Shown here: one piece after another, positions 17,569-26,780 of the stretch | How positions within the stretch are numbered: the first letter of the stretch is position 1 | Layout: every line of letters starts with the position of its first letter | DNA from: Nitrospirae bacterium GWB2_47_37 | GTDB lineage: Bacteria; Nitrospirota; Thermodesulfovibrionia; Thermodesulfovibrionales; Dissulfurispiraceae | Length of the DNA: 64,000 nt | Assembly (NCBI GenBank): GCA_001803635.1 | Contig: MHDU01000046.1 | Location: 1 to 64,000, forward strand | Direction of reading: 5' to 3' | Made by a program: the position numbers and the translations under genes | The notes under the pieces: model-generated | Database searches by the model: none | Seen by the model: the letters and a program-made list of their open reading frames with translations, nothing else | Told to the model about the DNA's origin: nothing

Positions 17569-18625
17569 CAAGCCGGTGCTGCTTTTAATTCCGTTAGTTT
17601 GTATAGCGTTTTTTTCATTGAATGTTTATGCCGGGCATCTCGAACCTTTCAGATCGGTTCCTGTCCCGAAGCATAATCCTCAAACGCCTGAAAAGATCGA
17701 ACTCGGCAAGAAATTATTTTTCGACAGGAGGCTTTCGGGCGACGGCACAATGAGCTGCGCCACGTGCCATAATCCCGAGCAGGCATTTACGGACGGTCAG
17801 GACATCTCGCTGAGCTATCCCACGACCATGAACTGGAGGAATGCTCCTACTCTCATCAACACAGCCTTTCAGAAATTCCTCTTTCACGACGGCAGGGTCA
17901 AATCTCTTGAAGACCAGGCGCTTTTCCCGTTGATGTCGGCCTTTGAGATGAACCAGAATCTCGATTTTGTTGAAGAGGAACTGAGGGTTGTGCCGGAATA
18001 TGTCGAGGCCTTTAAAAAGGTCTTCGGCGGCGATGTAACGCGCGAGAGGATCGCTATGGCTATCGCGGCATTCGAGCGGACGCTTGTTTCCGTGAACTCT
18101 CCTCTCGACAAGCATTTGAAAGGCGATAAAAGCGCGTTATCCGAAGACGCTAAAAAAGGCCTGGAGATATTCGAAGGCAAAGGGAAATGCGCCGATTGCC
18201 ATTACGGCGTAAATTTATCGGATAATAGATTCCATGCGTTGAATGTCCCGGAAAATCCCGCGCTTCTTAATGAGCCGAGGGTTATCGCTACAATGAGATT
18301 TACGGCAAAGGTATATCACTATGAGGATTATAAAAATCTCAGGGAAGATCCCGGCAGATACCTGATTACGAAAAACAAAAAAGACCGGAAGGCTTTCAGG
18401 ACGCCGTCATTAAGGGAAATATCCAAGACGGCCCCGTACATGCACAACGGGGTATTTAAGACTCTGGATGAAGTGCTGGATTTTTTAAATAAGGGCGGAG
18501 GGCCCGGTAATAAGGCGTTGAAGCCTTTAGGATTGACCGGCGAAGAGAAGAGATACCTGAAGGCGTTCCTTACGGAAGCGCCGGCCGGAGAAGATATTGC
18601 TATAAAATACCCGGAGGTGCCGTAA
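17555..18625 (+). CDS. Di-heme cytochrome c peroxidase, MauG/CcpA family
   Basis: The 356-residue protein has a signal peptide (LLLIPLVCIAFFSLNVYA) and two c-type heme sites, CATCH at 68-72 and CADCH at 212-216. The signature ELGKKLFFDRRLSGDGTMSC and the later FRTPSLREISKTAPYMHNG identify the bacterial peroxidase family, which reduces H2O2 in the periplasm. It starts at GTG 17555 inside the end of the DsbA-like gene. The linkage suggests protection of the oxygen-sensitive formate dehydrogenase, which is an inference. Heme attachment needs a cytochrome c maturation system elsewhere. Confidence 0.92.
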   Translation: MSKNNKPVLLLIPLVCIAFFSLNVYAGHLEPFRSVPVPKHNPQTPEKIELGKKLFFDRRLSGDGTMSCATCHNPEQAFTDGQDISLSYPTTMNWRNAPTLINTAFQKFLFHDGRVKSLEDQALFPLMSAFEMNQNLDFVEEELRVVPEYVEAFKKVFGGDVTRERIAMAIAAFERTLVSVNSPLDKHLKGDKSALSEDAKKGLEIFEGKGKCADCHYGVNLSDNRFHALNVPENPALLNEPRVIATMRFTAKVYHYEDYKNLREDPGRYLITKNKKDRKAFRTPSLREISKTAPYMHNGVFKTLDEVLDFLNKGGGPGNKALKPLGLTGEEKRYLKAFLTEAPAGEDIAIKYPEVP

Positions 18626-18630
18626 ATAAA

Positions 18631-19380
18631 ATGGCTGATATTAACGACATCATAACAAAAAAAGCGCATCTGAAGGATACGTTGAGGCTTTACGAAAAGA
18701 CGGTTGAGTTTAACAATATAGTACAAGGCCTCGGGAATAACGACATCCTCGAAGGCATGGCCTATGCCGCTGATTTTGTGGAGCCTGTTTTTAAGGCGTT
18801 TTCATCGATTTTCGACCTGCCTGAGGAGAATCTCGTCCCGTTAAAGGAAGCGATGAGATTCGGTCAAATAGATTTCACGAGACTCCCCATGAACGAACTG
18901 CCCTCTTTTTCCCTTCCGTATCACGAGGATGAATTGATGACGATCCTTTTTCTGATAGGGAAGCCGTATTTTATTCGTTTAAGGAATTCTTTTAAGAACG
19001 AGAGCGATTTATGGGAAGACGGCAAATGCCCTGTCTGCAACGCTAAACCGTCTCTCGGATCCATAGACGAAGAGAACAAGAGAAAATTGTTCTGCTCGTT
19101 TTGCGGGTCATCCGGTTATTATAGGCGCATAGGGTGTCCCGTATGCCGCAGTTCGGATACATCCAAACTTAATATCATCACTCTCGAGGATGAAAAGGGC
19201 TTCAGGATCGATACCTGCGATTCGTGCGATTCTTATGTAAAGACCGTTGAAAGCGGATTAATGAACGAACTGAATCCCGACGTGGCGGATCTTGTAAGCC
19301 TGCCCCTTGATATTATCGCTCAGGGCAAGAATTATAAGAGGCATTCTCCGAATCCTATCGGGATGATGCGGATGGCGTGA
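18631..19380 (+). CDS. fdhE: FdhE-type formate dehydrogenase accessory protein
   Basis: The 249-residue protein has an N-terminal helical domain and a C-terminal part with rubredoxin-like CxxC pairs: CPVCNAKPS, CSFCGSSGYYRR, CPVCRSS and CDSCDSY. FdhE acts on the exported formate dehydrogenase before assembly and binds iron through these cysteines. The neighbouring genes confirm the role. It is five bases after the peroxidase stop, within the same operon. It ends with an ordinary TGA stop, showing that UGA is not globally reassigned. Confidence 0.9.
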   Translation: MADINDIITKKAHLKDTLRLYEKTVEFNNIVQGLGNNDILEGMAYAADFVEPVFKAFSSIFDLPEENLVPLKEAMRFGQIDFTRLPMNELPSFSLPYHEDELMTILFLIGKPYFIRLRNSFKNESDLWEDGKCPVCNAKPSLGSIDEENKRKLFCSFCGSSGYYRRIGCPVCRSSDTSKLNIITLEDEKGFRIDTCDSCDSYVKTVESGLMNELNPDVADLVSLPLDIIAQGKNYKRHSPNPIGMMRMA

Positions 19381-19388
19381 ACCTTGCG

Positions 19389-19418
19389 TTGAATAATAGA
19401 TGAAAGGTTATTTATCAT
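19389..19418 (+). promoter_or_regulatory. Putative promoter close to the moeA start
   Basis: TTGAAT at 19389-19394 and TATCAT at 19413-19418 are 18 bases apart. The start codon lies only six bases after the -10 box and has no ribosome binding site, so a transcript from here would be leaderless. It may give moeA expression independent of the formate dehydrogenase operon. Confidence 0.4.
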
Positions 19419-19424
19419 AGAATC

Positions 19425-21380
19425 ATGAAACAGGTATTTCTCGATACGCTTTCACTCGAAGACGCGCGCAGGCTATTGTTCAGCCGCCTTAATTCGATAG
19501 ATTTAAGCCTTCCTTCCGAAAAGGTAGATGTAAGAAATTCGGCAGGACGGATTACGGCCGAAGCCGTATTTGCCAGATATTCCTCTCCCTTTTATCATTC
19601 GGCTGCGATGGACGGTTACGCGGTGAGATTCTCCGATACGTTTACCGCATCTGAGACGTCCCCTTCCTTGCTTAGAATAGGTTACGACGCAGTTTATGTG
19701 GACACGGGCGATCCCATGCCGGAAGGATTCAATGCCGTCGTAATGGTGGAAGATATAAATATAATCAGGCGAGAGGGGATGGGCGATGGGCAGGAGGATG
19801 AATGCATAGAGATTTACGAGCCTGTCACGCCGTATCAGCATGTGAGGACAATCGGAGAAGATATTGTCGCGACCGAATTGATAATACCCGAAAATCATGA
19901 AATAAGAGCTATAGACGCGGGGGCAATGCTTGCAAGCGGGCACACCGAAATATCGGTAAGAAAGATGCCTAAGATCGCGATCATTCCTACAGGCACCGAG
20001 ATCGTAGAACCCGATGTCGTAAAAAATCGTCCTCCCGCTCCCCCGGAAATCATAGAGTACAACTCTTCGGTCCTTTCAGGGTTGGCGCATGAATCGGGAG
20101 CCGAGACCGTACGGTTTAACATTGTTAGAGACGACATGGAGGATATTAAAAAGGCGATAGATGAGGCGTCCAAAACCTGCGACATTGTGCTTGTCAACGC
20201 GGGATCCGGAAGAGGCTCCGAAGACTATACATTGGCGGCCGTAAAGGAACTCGGCGAGGTAATTATAAACGGCGTCTCCATAAAACCGGGCAAGCCCTTT
20301 ATCGCCGGGTTTGTTAATAATAGACCTGTATTCGGGATTCCGGGCTATCCCGTCTCCGCGTATCTTACATTTCAATTGTTCGTGAAGCCTGTAATTTCAA
20401 GGATTCTTGGAGTCGCATTAAAAGAAAAAGAAAAGATAAAGGCTGTAATATCGAGGCAGATAGCCTCTCCTATGGGCGTGGATGAATTTATCAGGGTCAA
20501 GGTCGGAGTTGTTAACGATAAATACATCGCCACTCCCGCGGGAAGGGGCGCCGGTTTATTAATGTCCCTTGTGAGGGCGGACGGAATAATAAGGATTCCT
20601 GCCGATACCGAGGCATTAAGCGCGGGCACGGAAGTAGAGGTAGAGTTGATCAGAGATAAAAACGAGATTAAAAATACCATCGTCTGCATAGGAAGCCATG
20701 ACAATACCATGGACATATTGGCAAACGCCGTAAAAAAGAAATACCCTCAATTCTCTTTGTCGTCGGCGCATGTGGGATCGATGGGCGGTTTGACTGCATT
20801 GAAAAGAGGCGAGGCGCATTTTGCGGGGACACATCTTTTAGATGAGCAATCGGGGGAGTACAATATCCCGTTTATAAAGAGATTGCTTGCCGATAGAAAA
20901 ATAGTCCTTGTGAATCTTGTTTATAGGCAGCAGGGTTTTCTGGTGAAAAAGGGCAATCCAAAAAACATAAAGGGTTTTGAAGACCTGATGAGGGATGATG
21001 TGATTTTCATAAACAGGCAGGGAGGCTCCGGCACGAGGCTTCTTTTGGATAAGCACCTGAGAGAACTCGGCATCAATCCTTATATGATCAAGGGATACGA
21101 CAGGGAGGAATATACCCATATGGCTGTCGCGTCTGCGGTGCTTACCGGCCTCGCGGATACGGGCATTGCGGTTTATTCTTCGGCCGTCGCCCTCGGCCTC
21201 GATTTTATTCCGGTCGCGAATGAACGGTACGACCTCGCCATTCCCTCCGAATTCATGGATATGGAGATGATAAAGATTCTACTTGAAATCATCAGGGAGG
21301 ATAAGGAATTCAGGGCTACTGTCGAGGCCCTCGGAGGATACGATACGAGGGATATGGGGAAAGCGGTTTTTGAGGGGTAA
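19425..21380 (+). CDS. moeA: Molybdopterin molybdenumtransferase MoeA fused to a periplasmic-binding-like domain
   Basis: Residues ~1-400 are MoeA, which inserts molybdate (or tungstate) into adenylylated molybdopterin. Signatures include the AMDGYAV motif, TGDPMPEGFNAVVMVED, IPTGTEI and KPGKPFIAGFVNNRPVFGIPGYPVS. Residues ~420-651 form a PBP-like domain (IVCIGSHDNTMDILA, then FINRQGGSGTRLLLDK) related to LysR-effector and molybdate-binding folds. This fusion occurs in several anaerobes; the extra domain may sense or deliver the oxyanion. It is one base from the convergent livF gene. Placement after fdhE fits supply of cofactor to the formate dehydrogenase. Confidence 0.93.
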   Translation: MKQVFLDTLSLEDARRLLFSRLNSIDLSLPSEKVDVRNSAGRITAEAVFARYSSPFYHSAAMDGYAVRFSDTFTASETSPSLLRIGYDAVYVDTGDPMPEGFNAVVMVEDINIIRREGMGDGQEDECIEIYEPVTPYQHVRTIGEDIVATELIIPENHEIRAIDAGAMLASGHTEISVRKMPKIAIIPTGTEIVEPDVVKNRPPAPPEIIEYNSSVLSGLAHESGAETVRFNIVRDDMEDIKKAIDEASKTCDIVLVNAGSGRGSEDYTLAAVKELGEVIINGVSIKPGKPFIAGFVNNRPVFGIPGYPVSAYLTFQLFVKPVISRILGVALKEKEKIKAVISRQIASPMGVDEFIRVKVGVVNDKYIATPAGRGAGLLMSLVRADGIIRIPADTEALSAGTEVEVELIRDKNEIKNTIVCIGSHDNTMDILANAVKKKYPQFSLSSAHVGSMGGLTALKRGEAHFAGTHLLDEQSGEYNIPFIKRLLADRKIVLVNLVYRQQGFLVKKGNPKNIKGFEDLMRDDVIFINRQGGSGTRLLLDKHLRELGINPYMIKGYDREEYTHMAVASAVLTGLADTGIAVYSSAVALGLDFIPVANERYDLAIPSEFMDMEMIKILLEIIREDKEFRATVEALGGYDTRDMGKAVFEG

Positions 21381-21381
21381 C

Positions 21382-22095
21382 TTAATCTCCCAAGTACGCC
21401 TTTTTTACATTCTCATTATGCAATAAGTCTTCGCCTCTGCCTGACAGCTTTATCACGCCGTTTTCGAGAACATAGCCGCGATGCGAAAGCCTTAATGCCG
21501 CCTTTGCGTTTTGCTCCACGAGGAGAATCGTAACCCCTTCTTCGTTTATCTCTTTTATAGTCTTGAAAATTTTGCTTACCATTATAGGCGCAAGGCCGAG
21601 AGAAGGTTCGTCAAGGAGAAGGAGCTTCGGGTTTGCCATCAATGCCCTGCCTATGGCGAGCATCTGCTGCTCTCCTCCGCTCAAAGTGCCTCCCATCTGT
21701 TTTGTACGCTCTTTCAATACAGGGAATAAATTAAAAACTTTTTCCATATTATACTGTTTGCCTTTTGTCTTTTGCCTTTTGCCGATCGAATACGCGCCCA
21801 TTTCAAGGTTTTCCGATACCGTGAGCCTCGGGAAAATCCTTCTTCCTTCGGGAACCTGACAGATGCCTTTGTTTACGACATTGTGAGGCGCCATATTCTT
21901 TAAAGATTCGCCTTCAAATATCATATCTCCGGAATCAGGCTTAAGTATGCCGGAGATTGTGAGGAGGGTTGTCGTCTTCCCCGCGCCGTTGCTGCCTATG
22001 AGGCAGACTATCTCGCCCTTGGCGATTTCGATGTCGATATCCTTCAATGCCTTTATATGGCCGTATGATGTATGTATCGATAGTAACTTCAGCAT
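21382..22095 (-). CDS. livF: LIV-type branched-chain amino acid ABC transporter ATPase
   Basis: The 237-residue ATPase has Walker A (GSNGAGKTT), the LSGGEQQMLAIGRAL signature and Walker B (LLLLDEPSLGL). It matches LivF, which couples ATP hydrolysis to uptake of leucine-type or related amino-acid-like ligands. It directly follows livG with no gap. A short basic insert (KRQKTKGKQYN near residue 100) comes from an AT-rich stretch and is unusual for the family. Confidence 0.93.
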   Translation of the reverse strand: MLKLLSIHTSYGHIKALKDIDIEIAKGEIVCLIGSNGAGKTTTLLTISGILKPDSGDMIFEGESLKNMAPHNVVNKGICQVPEGRRIFPRLTVSENLEMGAYSIGKRQKTKGKQYNMEKVFNLFPVLKERTKQMGGTLSGGEQQMLAIGRALMANPKLLLLDEPSLGLAPIMVSKIFKTIKEINEEGVTILLVEQNAKAALRLSHRGYVLENGVIKLSGRGEDLLHNENVKKAYLGD

Positions 22096-22863
22096 TTAAT
22101 GATTCGTCTCTTTTCCGAGATATGCCTCGATAACCATAGGATTGTTTTTGACATCCTCCGGCAGTCCTTCCGCTATTTTTACTCCGTGGTCGAGAACGAT
22201 AATCCGGTCGGATACGCCCATCACCAGCCTCATATCGTGCTCGATGAGGATTATTGTCTTGCCGAGTTCCTGAATTTTTTTTATCAAAGCCATTACCTCG
22301 GATGTTTCTATCGGGTTCATGCCTGCTGTAGGTTCGTCGAGGAGTATGATATGCGCTTCGGTTGCAAGCGCCCGCGCTATCTCAAGCCTCCTCCGGCTGC
22401 CGTAGGACAGGCTGTCGGCCTGCGTATCGGCGTAATCCTCGATGCCGACGAACTCAAGATATTCAAATGCCTTTTCTTTTATTGACCGCTCTTTTGTTTT
22501 GAAACCGCCGCTCCGCACTATGGCGCTCAGAAAGTCGTATCTTACCCGCGTATGCTGTGAAACCATAACATTTTCGATTGTCGTCATTTCAGAGAAAAGT
22601 CGTATATTTTGGAACGTCCTTGCAATGCCGAGTTCGGCAATCCTGTGAGAAGGGAGTTTTGATATTTCGGTTTCTTTGAAGCGGATGCTGCCCTTTGTGG
22701 ATCTTGTTGTTCCCGTAAGACAGTTGAAGAGAGTGGTTTTTCCGGCTCCGTTAGGCCCGATAATGCTTACGATACGGCCGCCTTTTATCTTAAAGCTTAT
22801 ATCTTCTATCGCCCTTATTCCGCCGAAGTGTTTTGTCAGTTCCCTAACGTCTAAAATGTACAC
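22096..22863 (-). CDS. livG: LIV-type branched-chain amino acid ABC transporter ATPase
   Basis: The 255-residue ATPase carries Walker [10 protein letters not shown], the LivG-typical [12 protein letters not shown] motif, a [14 protein letters not shown] signature and Walker [11 protein letters not shown]. It pairs with LivF as the nucleotide-binding dimer. It overlaps livM by 20 bases. Gene order H-M-G-F is the usual one. Confidence 0.93.
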   Translation of the reverse strand: MYILDVRELTKHFGGIRAIEDISFKIKGGRIVSIIGPNGAGKTTLFNCLTGTTRSTKGSIRFKETEISKLPSHRIAELGIARTFQNIRLFSEMTTIENVMVSQHTRVRYDFLSAIVRSGGFKTKERSIKEKAFEYLEFVGIEDYADTQADSLSYGSRRRLEIARALATEAHIILLDEPTAGMNPIETSEVMALIKKIQELGKTIILIEHDMRLVMGVSDRIIVLDHGVKIAEGLPEDVKNNPMVIEAYLGKETNH

Positions 22864-23974
22864 TCTTAAAACCCCCTAAAATTCCCTGCGGCCTGAAAAG
22901 CATGAGCAGCACCAGAGCTATGCCTAAAATCAACATTCTGTATGACTGCACCTCGCGCAGTAACTCGGGCAATAACACAAGAATAAACGCCCCCGCGATT
23001 GCGCCGAAGGTATTTCCGAGACCCCCGACAATGACCATGCTCAAGATCAAAACGGATTCCATGAATGTAAAACTTTCGGGAGAAACGAACTGCATCTTTG
23101 AGGCAAAAAGTATTCCGGCTATTCCGGCCCATACCGTACCGAAGCCGAAGGCATAGAGCTTGTACTTTGTAGTATTGATTCCGAGCGATGATGCCGCTAT
23201 CTCATTTTCCTTGATTGAGATCCATGCCCTGCCTATGCGGGAGCATTCTACCCGTCTTATGATTATCACCGCTATAGCGACAAATATAAACACAAGATAG
23301 TAATACGTATTCAGTTTGTCGAGGGATGCGCCGAAAAGCGAAGGCCGCGCTATTCCAGTGATACCGTTCGGGCCGTTGGTAAGGCTGTCCCAGTTGTTCA
23401 GGACAAGGCGGGCGATCTCTCCGAATCCGAGAGTTACAATGGCAAGGTAATCTCCCCTGAGCCTCAGCGCCGGGATTGCGAGCACTATCCCGCTTAAGGC
23501 GGTAATGCCGGCGGACAACGGAACGGATACCCAAAAATCAAGGCCTAATTTTGTATTAACAACGGCATAGGTATACGCGCCTATGGCGTAAAAAGCGGCA
23601 AATCCGAGATTCAAAAGACCCGTGAATCCCACGATTATATTCAATCCGAGGGCAAGGAGCATGTAAATACCCGACATGATAAGCACATCGAGATAATAGT
23701 CGTTCAGGTAAAACGGTAATAAGATGAAAACCATAATGACCGAGGGCACGGAGGCTGCACGAAGAAAGTGAGGGGGAGCCCATCGGATTTTCGGCAAGGC
23801 GGGCAAGATTTGCGATTTTTTAATCAGAAGAACTGCGGAAATAAATATAAACATTATTGCAAACAGGATAGTCGATGATTTTATATCTTTAAACGGGAGA
23901 AAGAGGATTGCCGCAAAAAGCGAGATTAAAAGAGATTTGAGAACCGGATGCTTTTTGATGGTTTCATAATTCAT
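22844..23974 (-). CDS. livM: LIV-type ABC transporter permease
   Basis: The 376-residue membrane protein has the LivM core: YMLLALGLNIIVGFTGLLNLGFAAFYAIGAYT-like region, followed by the cytoplasmic EAA-type loop with GDYLAIVTLGFGEI, and several helices to the C-terminus. About ten membrane segments are predicted. The N-terminus has three extra helices relative to short LivM proteins. It overlaps livH by 4 bases. Confidence 0.92.
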   Translation of the reverse strand: MNYETIKKHPVLKSLLISLFAAILFLPFKDIKSSTILFAIMFIFISAVLLIKKSQILPALPKIRWAPPHFLRAASVPSVIMVFILLPFYLNDYYLDVLIMSGIYMLLALGLNIIVGFTGLLNLGFAAFYAIGAYTYAVVNTKLGLDFWVSVPLSAGITALSGIVLAIPALRLRGDYLAIVTLGFGEIARLVLNNWDSLTNGPNGITGIARPSLFGASLDKLNTYYYLVFIFVAIAVIIIRRVECSRIGRAWISIKENEIAASSLGINTTKYKLYAFGFGTVWAGIAGILFASKMQFVSPESFTFMESVLILSMVIVGGLGNTFGAIAGAFILVLLPELLREVQSYRMLILGIALVLLMLFRPQGILGGFKSVHFRR

Positions 23975-24873
23975 ACTTTTTCTTCCGTATTTTTTCCTAA
24001 GATGCCGGCCGGTTTTATGAGAAGGATAACGATAAGAATGATAAACGCGTAGGCATCCTTATATTCGCTCGATATATAAGCCGCTCCGGCGCTCTCTACA
24101 AGTCCGAGGATTATTCCTCCGACCATTGCTCCGGGGATATTGCCGATGCCGCCGAGGACAGCGGCGGTGAATGCCTTTATTCCCGCGATATAGCCGATAT
24201 AATAATTCACAAGCCCGTAATATGAGGCGACCATGATTCCGGCCATGGCCGCAAGTCCCGCGCCTATTATGAATGTTACGGATATGATGCCGTTCACATT
24301 TATTCCCGCAAGCGCGGCCATTGTTTTATCCTGCGCGACAGCCCTCATCGCTTTTCCCATCCTCGTTTTTTGAATGAACAGATGAAGCGAGAGCATTAAG
24401 AGGCCCGAAACAATAATTATCAACGCCTGAAGATATGTCATACTTACGTTCAGAAACTGCAGTCCGGAATCCCCGAAACGCTGTGGGAAGACCTGATCCG
24501 TGGCTCCCTGTGTGAGCATCACGTAATTTTGAAGGAAGATGGAGATGCCTATAGCGCTTATCAACGGGCTTAATCTGGGGGCATTACGCAGAGGTTTATA
24601 TGCGACTTTCTCCATAGCGAAACCGTAAGCCGAGCATACAACAATGGTAAGGAGGACGGTAAAAAATAAAGCAAGCGGGAGGCTGACCGATGTAAGACCT
24701 ATAACCGTAAAAAGGCCTAAAAAGATAATTCCAAGATATGCGCCGAGCATGTAAATCTCGCCGTGCGCGAAGTTTATGAGTTCAAGGATTCCATAGACCA
24801 TTGTGTAGCCTAATGCAATAAGCGCGTAGACCCCGCCGAGGGTGAGTCCGTTTATTAATTGTTGAAGCAGCAT
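23971..24873 (-). CDS. livH: LIV-type ABC transporter permease
   Basis: The 300-residue permease starts at MLLQQLINGLTLGGVYALIA, a typical LivH N-terminus; an upstream extension in the same frame lacks family similarity and is rejected. Later motifs such as INFAHGEIYMLGAY and GGIGNIPGAMVGG match the family. It is the first gene of a four-gene operon that contains no periplasmic binding protein; the binding protein must be elsewhere, so the substrate (amino acid, amide or urea) cannot be settled. Confidence 0.92.
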   Translation of the reverse strand: MLLQQLINGLTLGGVYALIALGYTMVYGILELINFAHGEIYMLGAYLGIIFLGLFTVIGLTSVSLPLALFFTVLLTIVVCSAYGFAMEKVAYKPLRNAPRLSPLISAIGISIFLQNYVMLTQGATDQVFPQRFGDSGLQFLNVSMTYLQALIIIVSGLLMLSLHLFIQKTRMGKAMRAVAQDKTMAALAGINVNGIISVTFIIGAGLAAMAGIMVASYYGLVNYYIGYIAGIKAFTAAVLGGIGNIPGAMVGGIILGLVESAGAAYISSEYKDAYAFIILIVILLIKPAGILGKNTEEKV

Positions 24874-24909
24874 GGCAGGAAATTTTAGCAGAAATGTTAA
24901 TATATTGTC

Positions 24910-25095
24910 ATGGATACAAAGAGTTCCGGCATGCATAATAAGAAATACCCTTGTCCTGATTGCGATTTCTGTCAATTTTGCAGCGAAACAAGGTGCAATA
25001 TGTGCAGGCCCTCTGTTTCAAAAAAACATAAAAAGAATAAAAATGCGGCAGCGAAGTGTGTATGTTCGATAATGCCGGAAGGTAAAAAGGATTAA
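24910..25095 (+). CDS. Small cysteine-rich protein
   Basis: The 61-residue frame holds a dense cysteine cluster, CPDCDFCQFCSETRCNMC (six cysteines in regular pairs), followed by a lysine-rich tail. This looks like a small metal- or iron-sulfur-binding protein. It ends two bases before the namZ start and may be translationally coupled to it. A TAATAT box ends six bases before the ATG, and there is no ribosome binding site. No family name is offered. The regular spacing and adjacency argue that it is real. Confidence 0.55.
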   Translation: MDTKSSGMHNKKYPCPDCDFCQFCSETRCNMCRPSVSKKHKKNKNAAAKCVCSIMPEGKKD

Positions 25096-25096
25096 C

Positions 25097-26272
25097 GTGG
25101 CGGTACTGACAGGTTTGGATAGGATAGAAAAGGAATGGCCTAAGCAGTTAAAGAGCGTAAGGGCAGGGCTTTTGGCGCATCCCGCATCCGTGAACGGAAG
25201 ACTTGAACATGCCGCTGATATTGTCCTGAAATCTAAGAAGTTTAAGCTCAATGCATTCCTCGGCCCCCAGCACGGCATAAGGGGCGAGACTCAGGACAAT
25301 ATGATCGAGTGGGAGGGATTTAAAGATAAAAAAACAGGGCTCCCTGTTTACAGCCTTTACGGGAATGTAAGAAAACCTGCTCCTGAAATGCTCAAGAATA
25401 TTGATGTCATGGTGATAGACATGCAGGATGTGGGCTCTCGATATTATACATTCATCTGGACAATGGAACTCTGCATGCGGGCGTGTTTCGAAAACAACAA
25501 ATCAATTGTCATTCTCGACAGGCCTAATCCGATCGGCGGAAATATTACTGAAGGGCCTGTGTTTAACGCCGGCTATGACTCATTCGTTGGCCGGAGGCCT
25601 CTTCCTGTAAGGCACGGCATGACTATCGGAGAGATCGGAAGTTATTTGAAAAACGAATTTTATCCGGCGCTCGATTTTTATATTATTAAAATGAAGGGAT
25701 GGAAAAGGAAGATGTTTTTCGATGAAACGAAGCTCCCGTGGGTTATGCCTTCTCCGAATATGCCTGCGCTCGATACTGCCGTAGTCTATCCGGGAATGTG
25801 TCTTCTTGAGGGAACAATGCTCAGCGAGGGAAGGGGAACGACAAGGCCTTTTGAGATATTCGGAGCGCCGTTTATAGAGCCTGAAAAACTTATTAAGAGG
25901 CTTAATGAATTCAAATTATCGGGAGTTATTTTCAGGCCGATGTATTTTCAACCTACATTTCAGAAACATGCCGGAAAACTTTGCGGAGGCGCGCAAATAC
26001 ATGTAACAAACAGGGATAAATTCAAGCCCTTTAAAACAGCGGTTGCAATTATGAAAGCAGTTCACGATCTTTATCCAAAAGACTTCCAATGGAAACAGCC
26101 GCCTTACGAATACGAGACGGTGAAGATGCCGATAGACATCCTCGCAGGAACGGACAAATTGAGAAAGGATATAGAAAAAGGCGAAAGGCTTGAGAGGATG
26201 GAAGATTGGTGGAGCGAGCAGTGTTTGAGCTTCAATAAGACAGTACGAAAAAAATATCTGCTTTACGAATGA
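25097..26272 (+). CDS. namZ: NamZ-type exo-beta-N-acetylmuramidase (DUF1343)
   Basis: DUF1343 proteins such as Bacillus NamZ cleave MurNAc from the non-reducing ends of peptidoglycan fragments. The 391-residue product has the family landmarks: GLLAHPASVNGRLEHAADI, FLGPQHGIRGE, VMVIDMQDVGSRYYTFIWTM, LDRPNPIGG and SEGRGTTRPFEIFGAPF. The start is GTG after AAAAAGGA. No signal peptide is visible, unlike the exported form, so it may act on cytoplasmic fragments brought in by AmpG. A MurU-AmgK-type fusion lies 1.4 kb downstream, which supports a role in MurNAc recycling. Confidence 0.9.
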   Translation: MAVLTGLDRIEKEWPKQLKSVRAGLLAHPASVNGRLEHAADIVLKSKKFKLNAFLGPQHGIRGETQDNMIEWEGFKDKKTGLPVYSLYGNVRKPAPEMLKNIDVMVIDMQDVGSRYYTFIWTMELCMRACFENNKSIVILDRPNPIGGNITEGPVFNAGYDSFVGRRPLPVRHGMTIGEIGSYLKNEFYPALDFYIIKMKGWKRKMFFDETKLPWVMPSPNMPALDTAVVYPGMCLLEGTMLSEGRGTTRPFEIFGAPFIEPEKLIKRLNEFKLSGVIFRPMYFQPTFQKHAGKLCGGAQIHVTNRDKFKPFKTAVAIMKAVHDLYPKDFQWKQPPYEYETVKMPIDILAGTDKLRKDIEKGERLERMEDWWSEQCLSFNKTVRKKYLLYE

Positions 26273-26332
26273 GTGCAGATGTCTATGACAGCAAGATATG
26301 ATTATGTTTTAGGAAATTTTCCTTGGTTGCCT

Positions 26333-26677
26333 CTAAAAACCATCTAAAGCTTTTAATCTATGTTCACAGTCCTTTGATAGTTTTTTTAGAAATTCTTTGT
26401 CTTCGGTATAAGCAATAAATTTTCTGATTGTAAACAAGTCAAACCCATTGTGATTATTGAAAGGCTGATCAGTTTTTTTACGGTGTCTATAAAGCGCCAT
26501 CCATACATTATATAAACCAGCATTTACAAAATCCTTTTTAGTAGGGTTTTTCTCAAGGTCGAACTTTAACTTTTCTGCGATTTTTTCAGCCTCTTTAATT
26601 CTGTCTGTCCCTTTCCATTTTTTGTATTTCATTTCAAATTGTAACCTAATTTGTAACCAAAGTGTAATGCCCTGCAT
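26333..26677 (-). CDS. Hypothetical 114-residue protein
   Basis: The frame is supported by AGGAAG upstream of the ATG and by a plausible, mostly helical and basic product (KYKKWKGTDRIKEAEKIAE, then WMALYRHRKKTDQPFNNHNG). A second possible start lies 15 codons in. No family was recognised. It lies in an AT-rich accessory patch (26.3-27.6 kb) with different composition from the flanking genes, suggesting recent acquisition. Confidence 0.5.
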   Translation of the reverse strand: MQGITLWLQIRLQFEMKYKKWKGTDRIKEAEKIAEKLKFDLEKNPTKKDFVNAGLYNVWMALYRHRKKTDQPFNNHNGFDLFTIRKFIAYTEDKEFLKKLSKDCEHRLKALDGF

Positions 26678-26780
26678 TTATCTTCCTGATTTGTAAGCTT
26701 TTTATTTTTATATTTAGGGGTTACCTGTAAAAGTATTATTTATATATGCAGGAGCAAACATCCGGCAGAACATGAAATAA

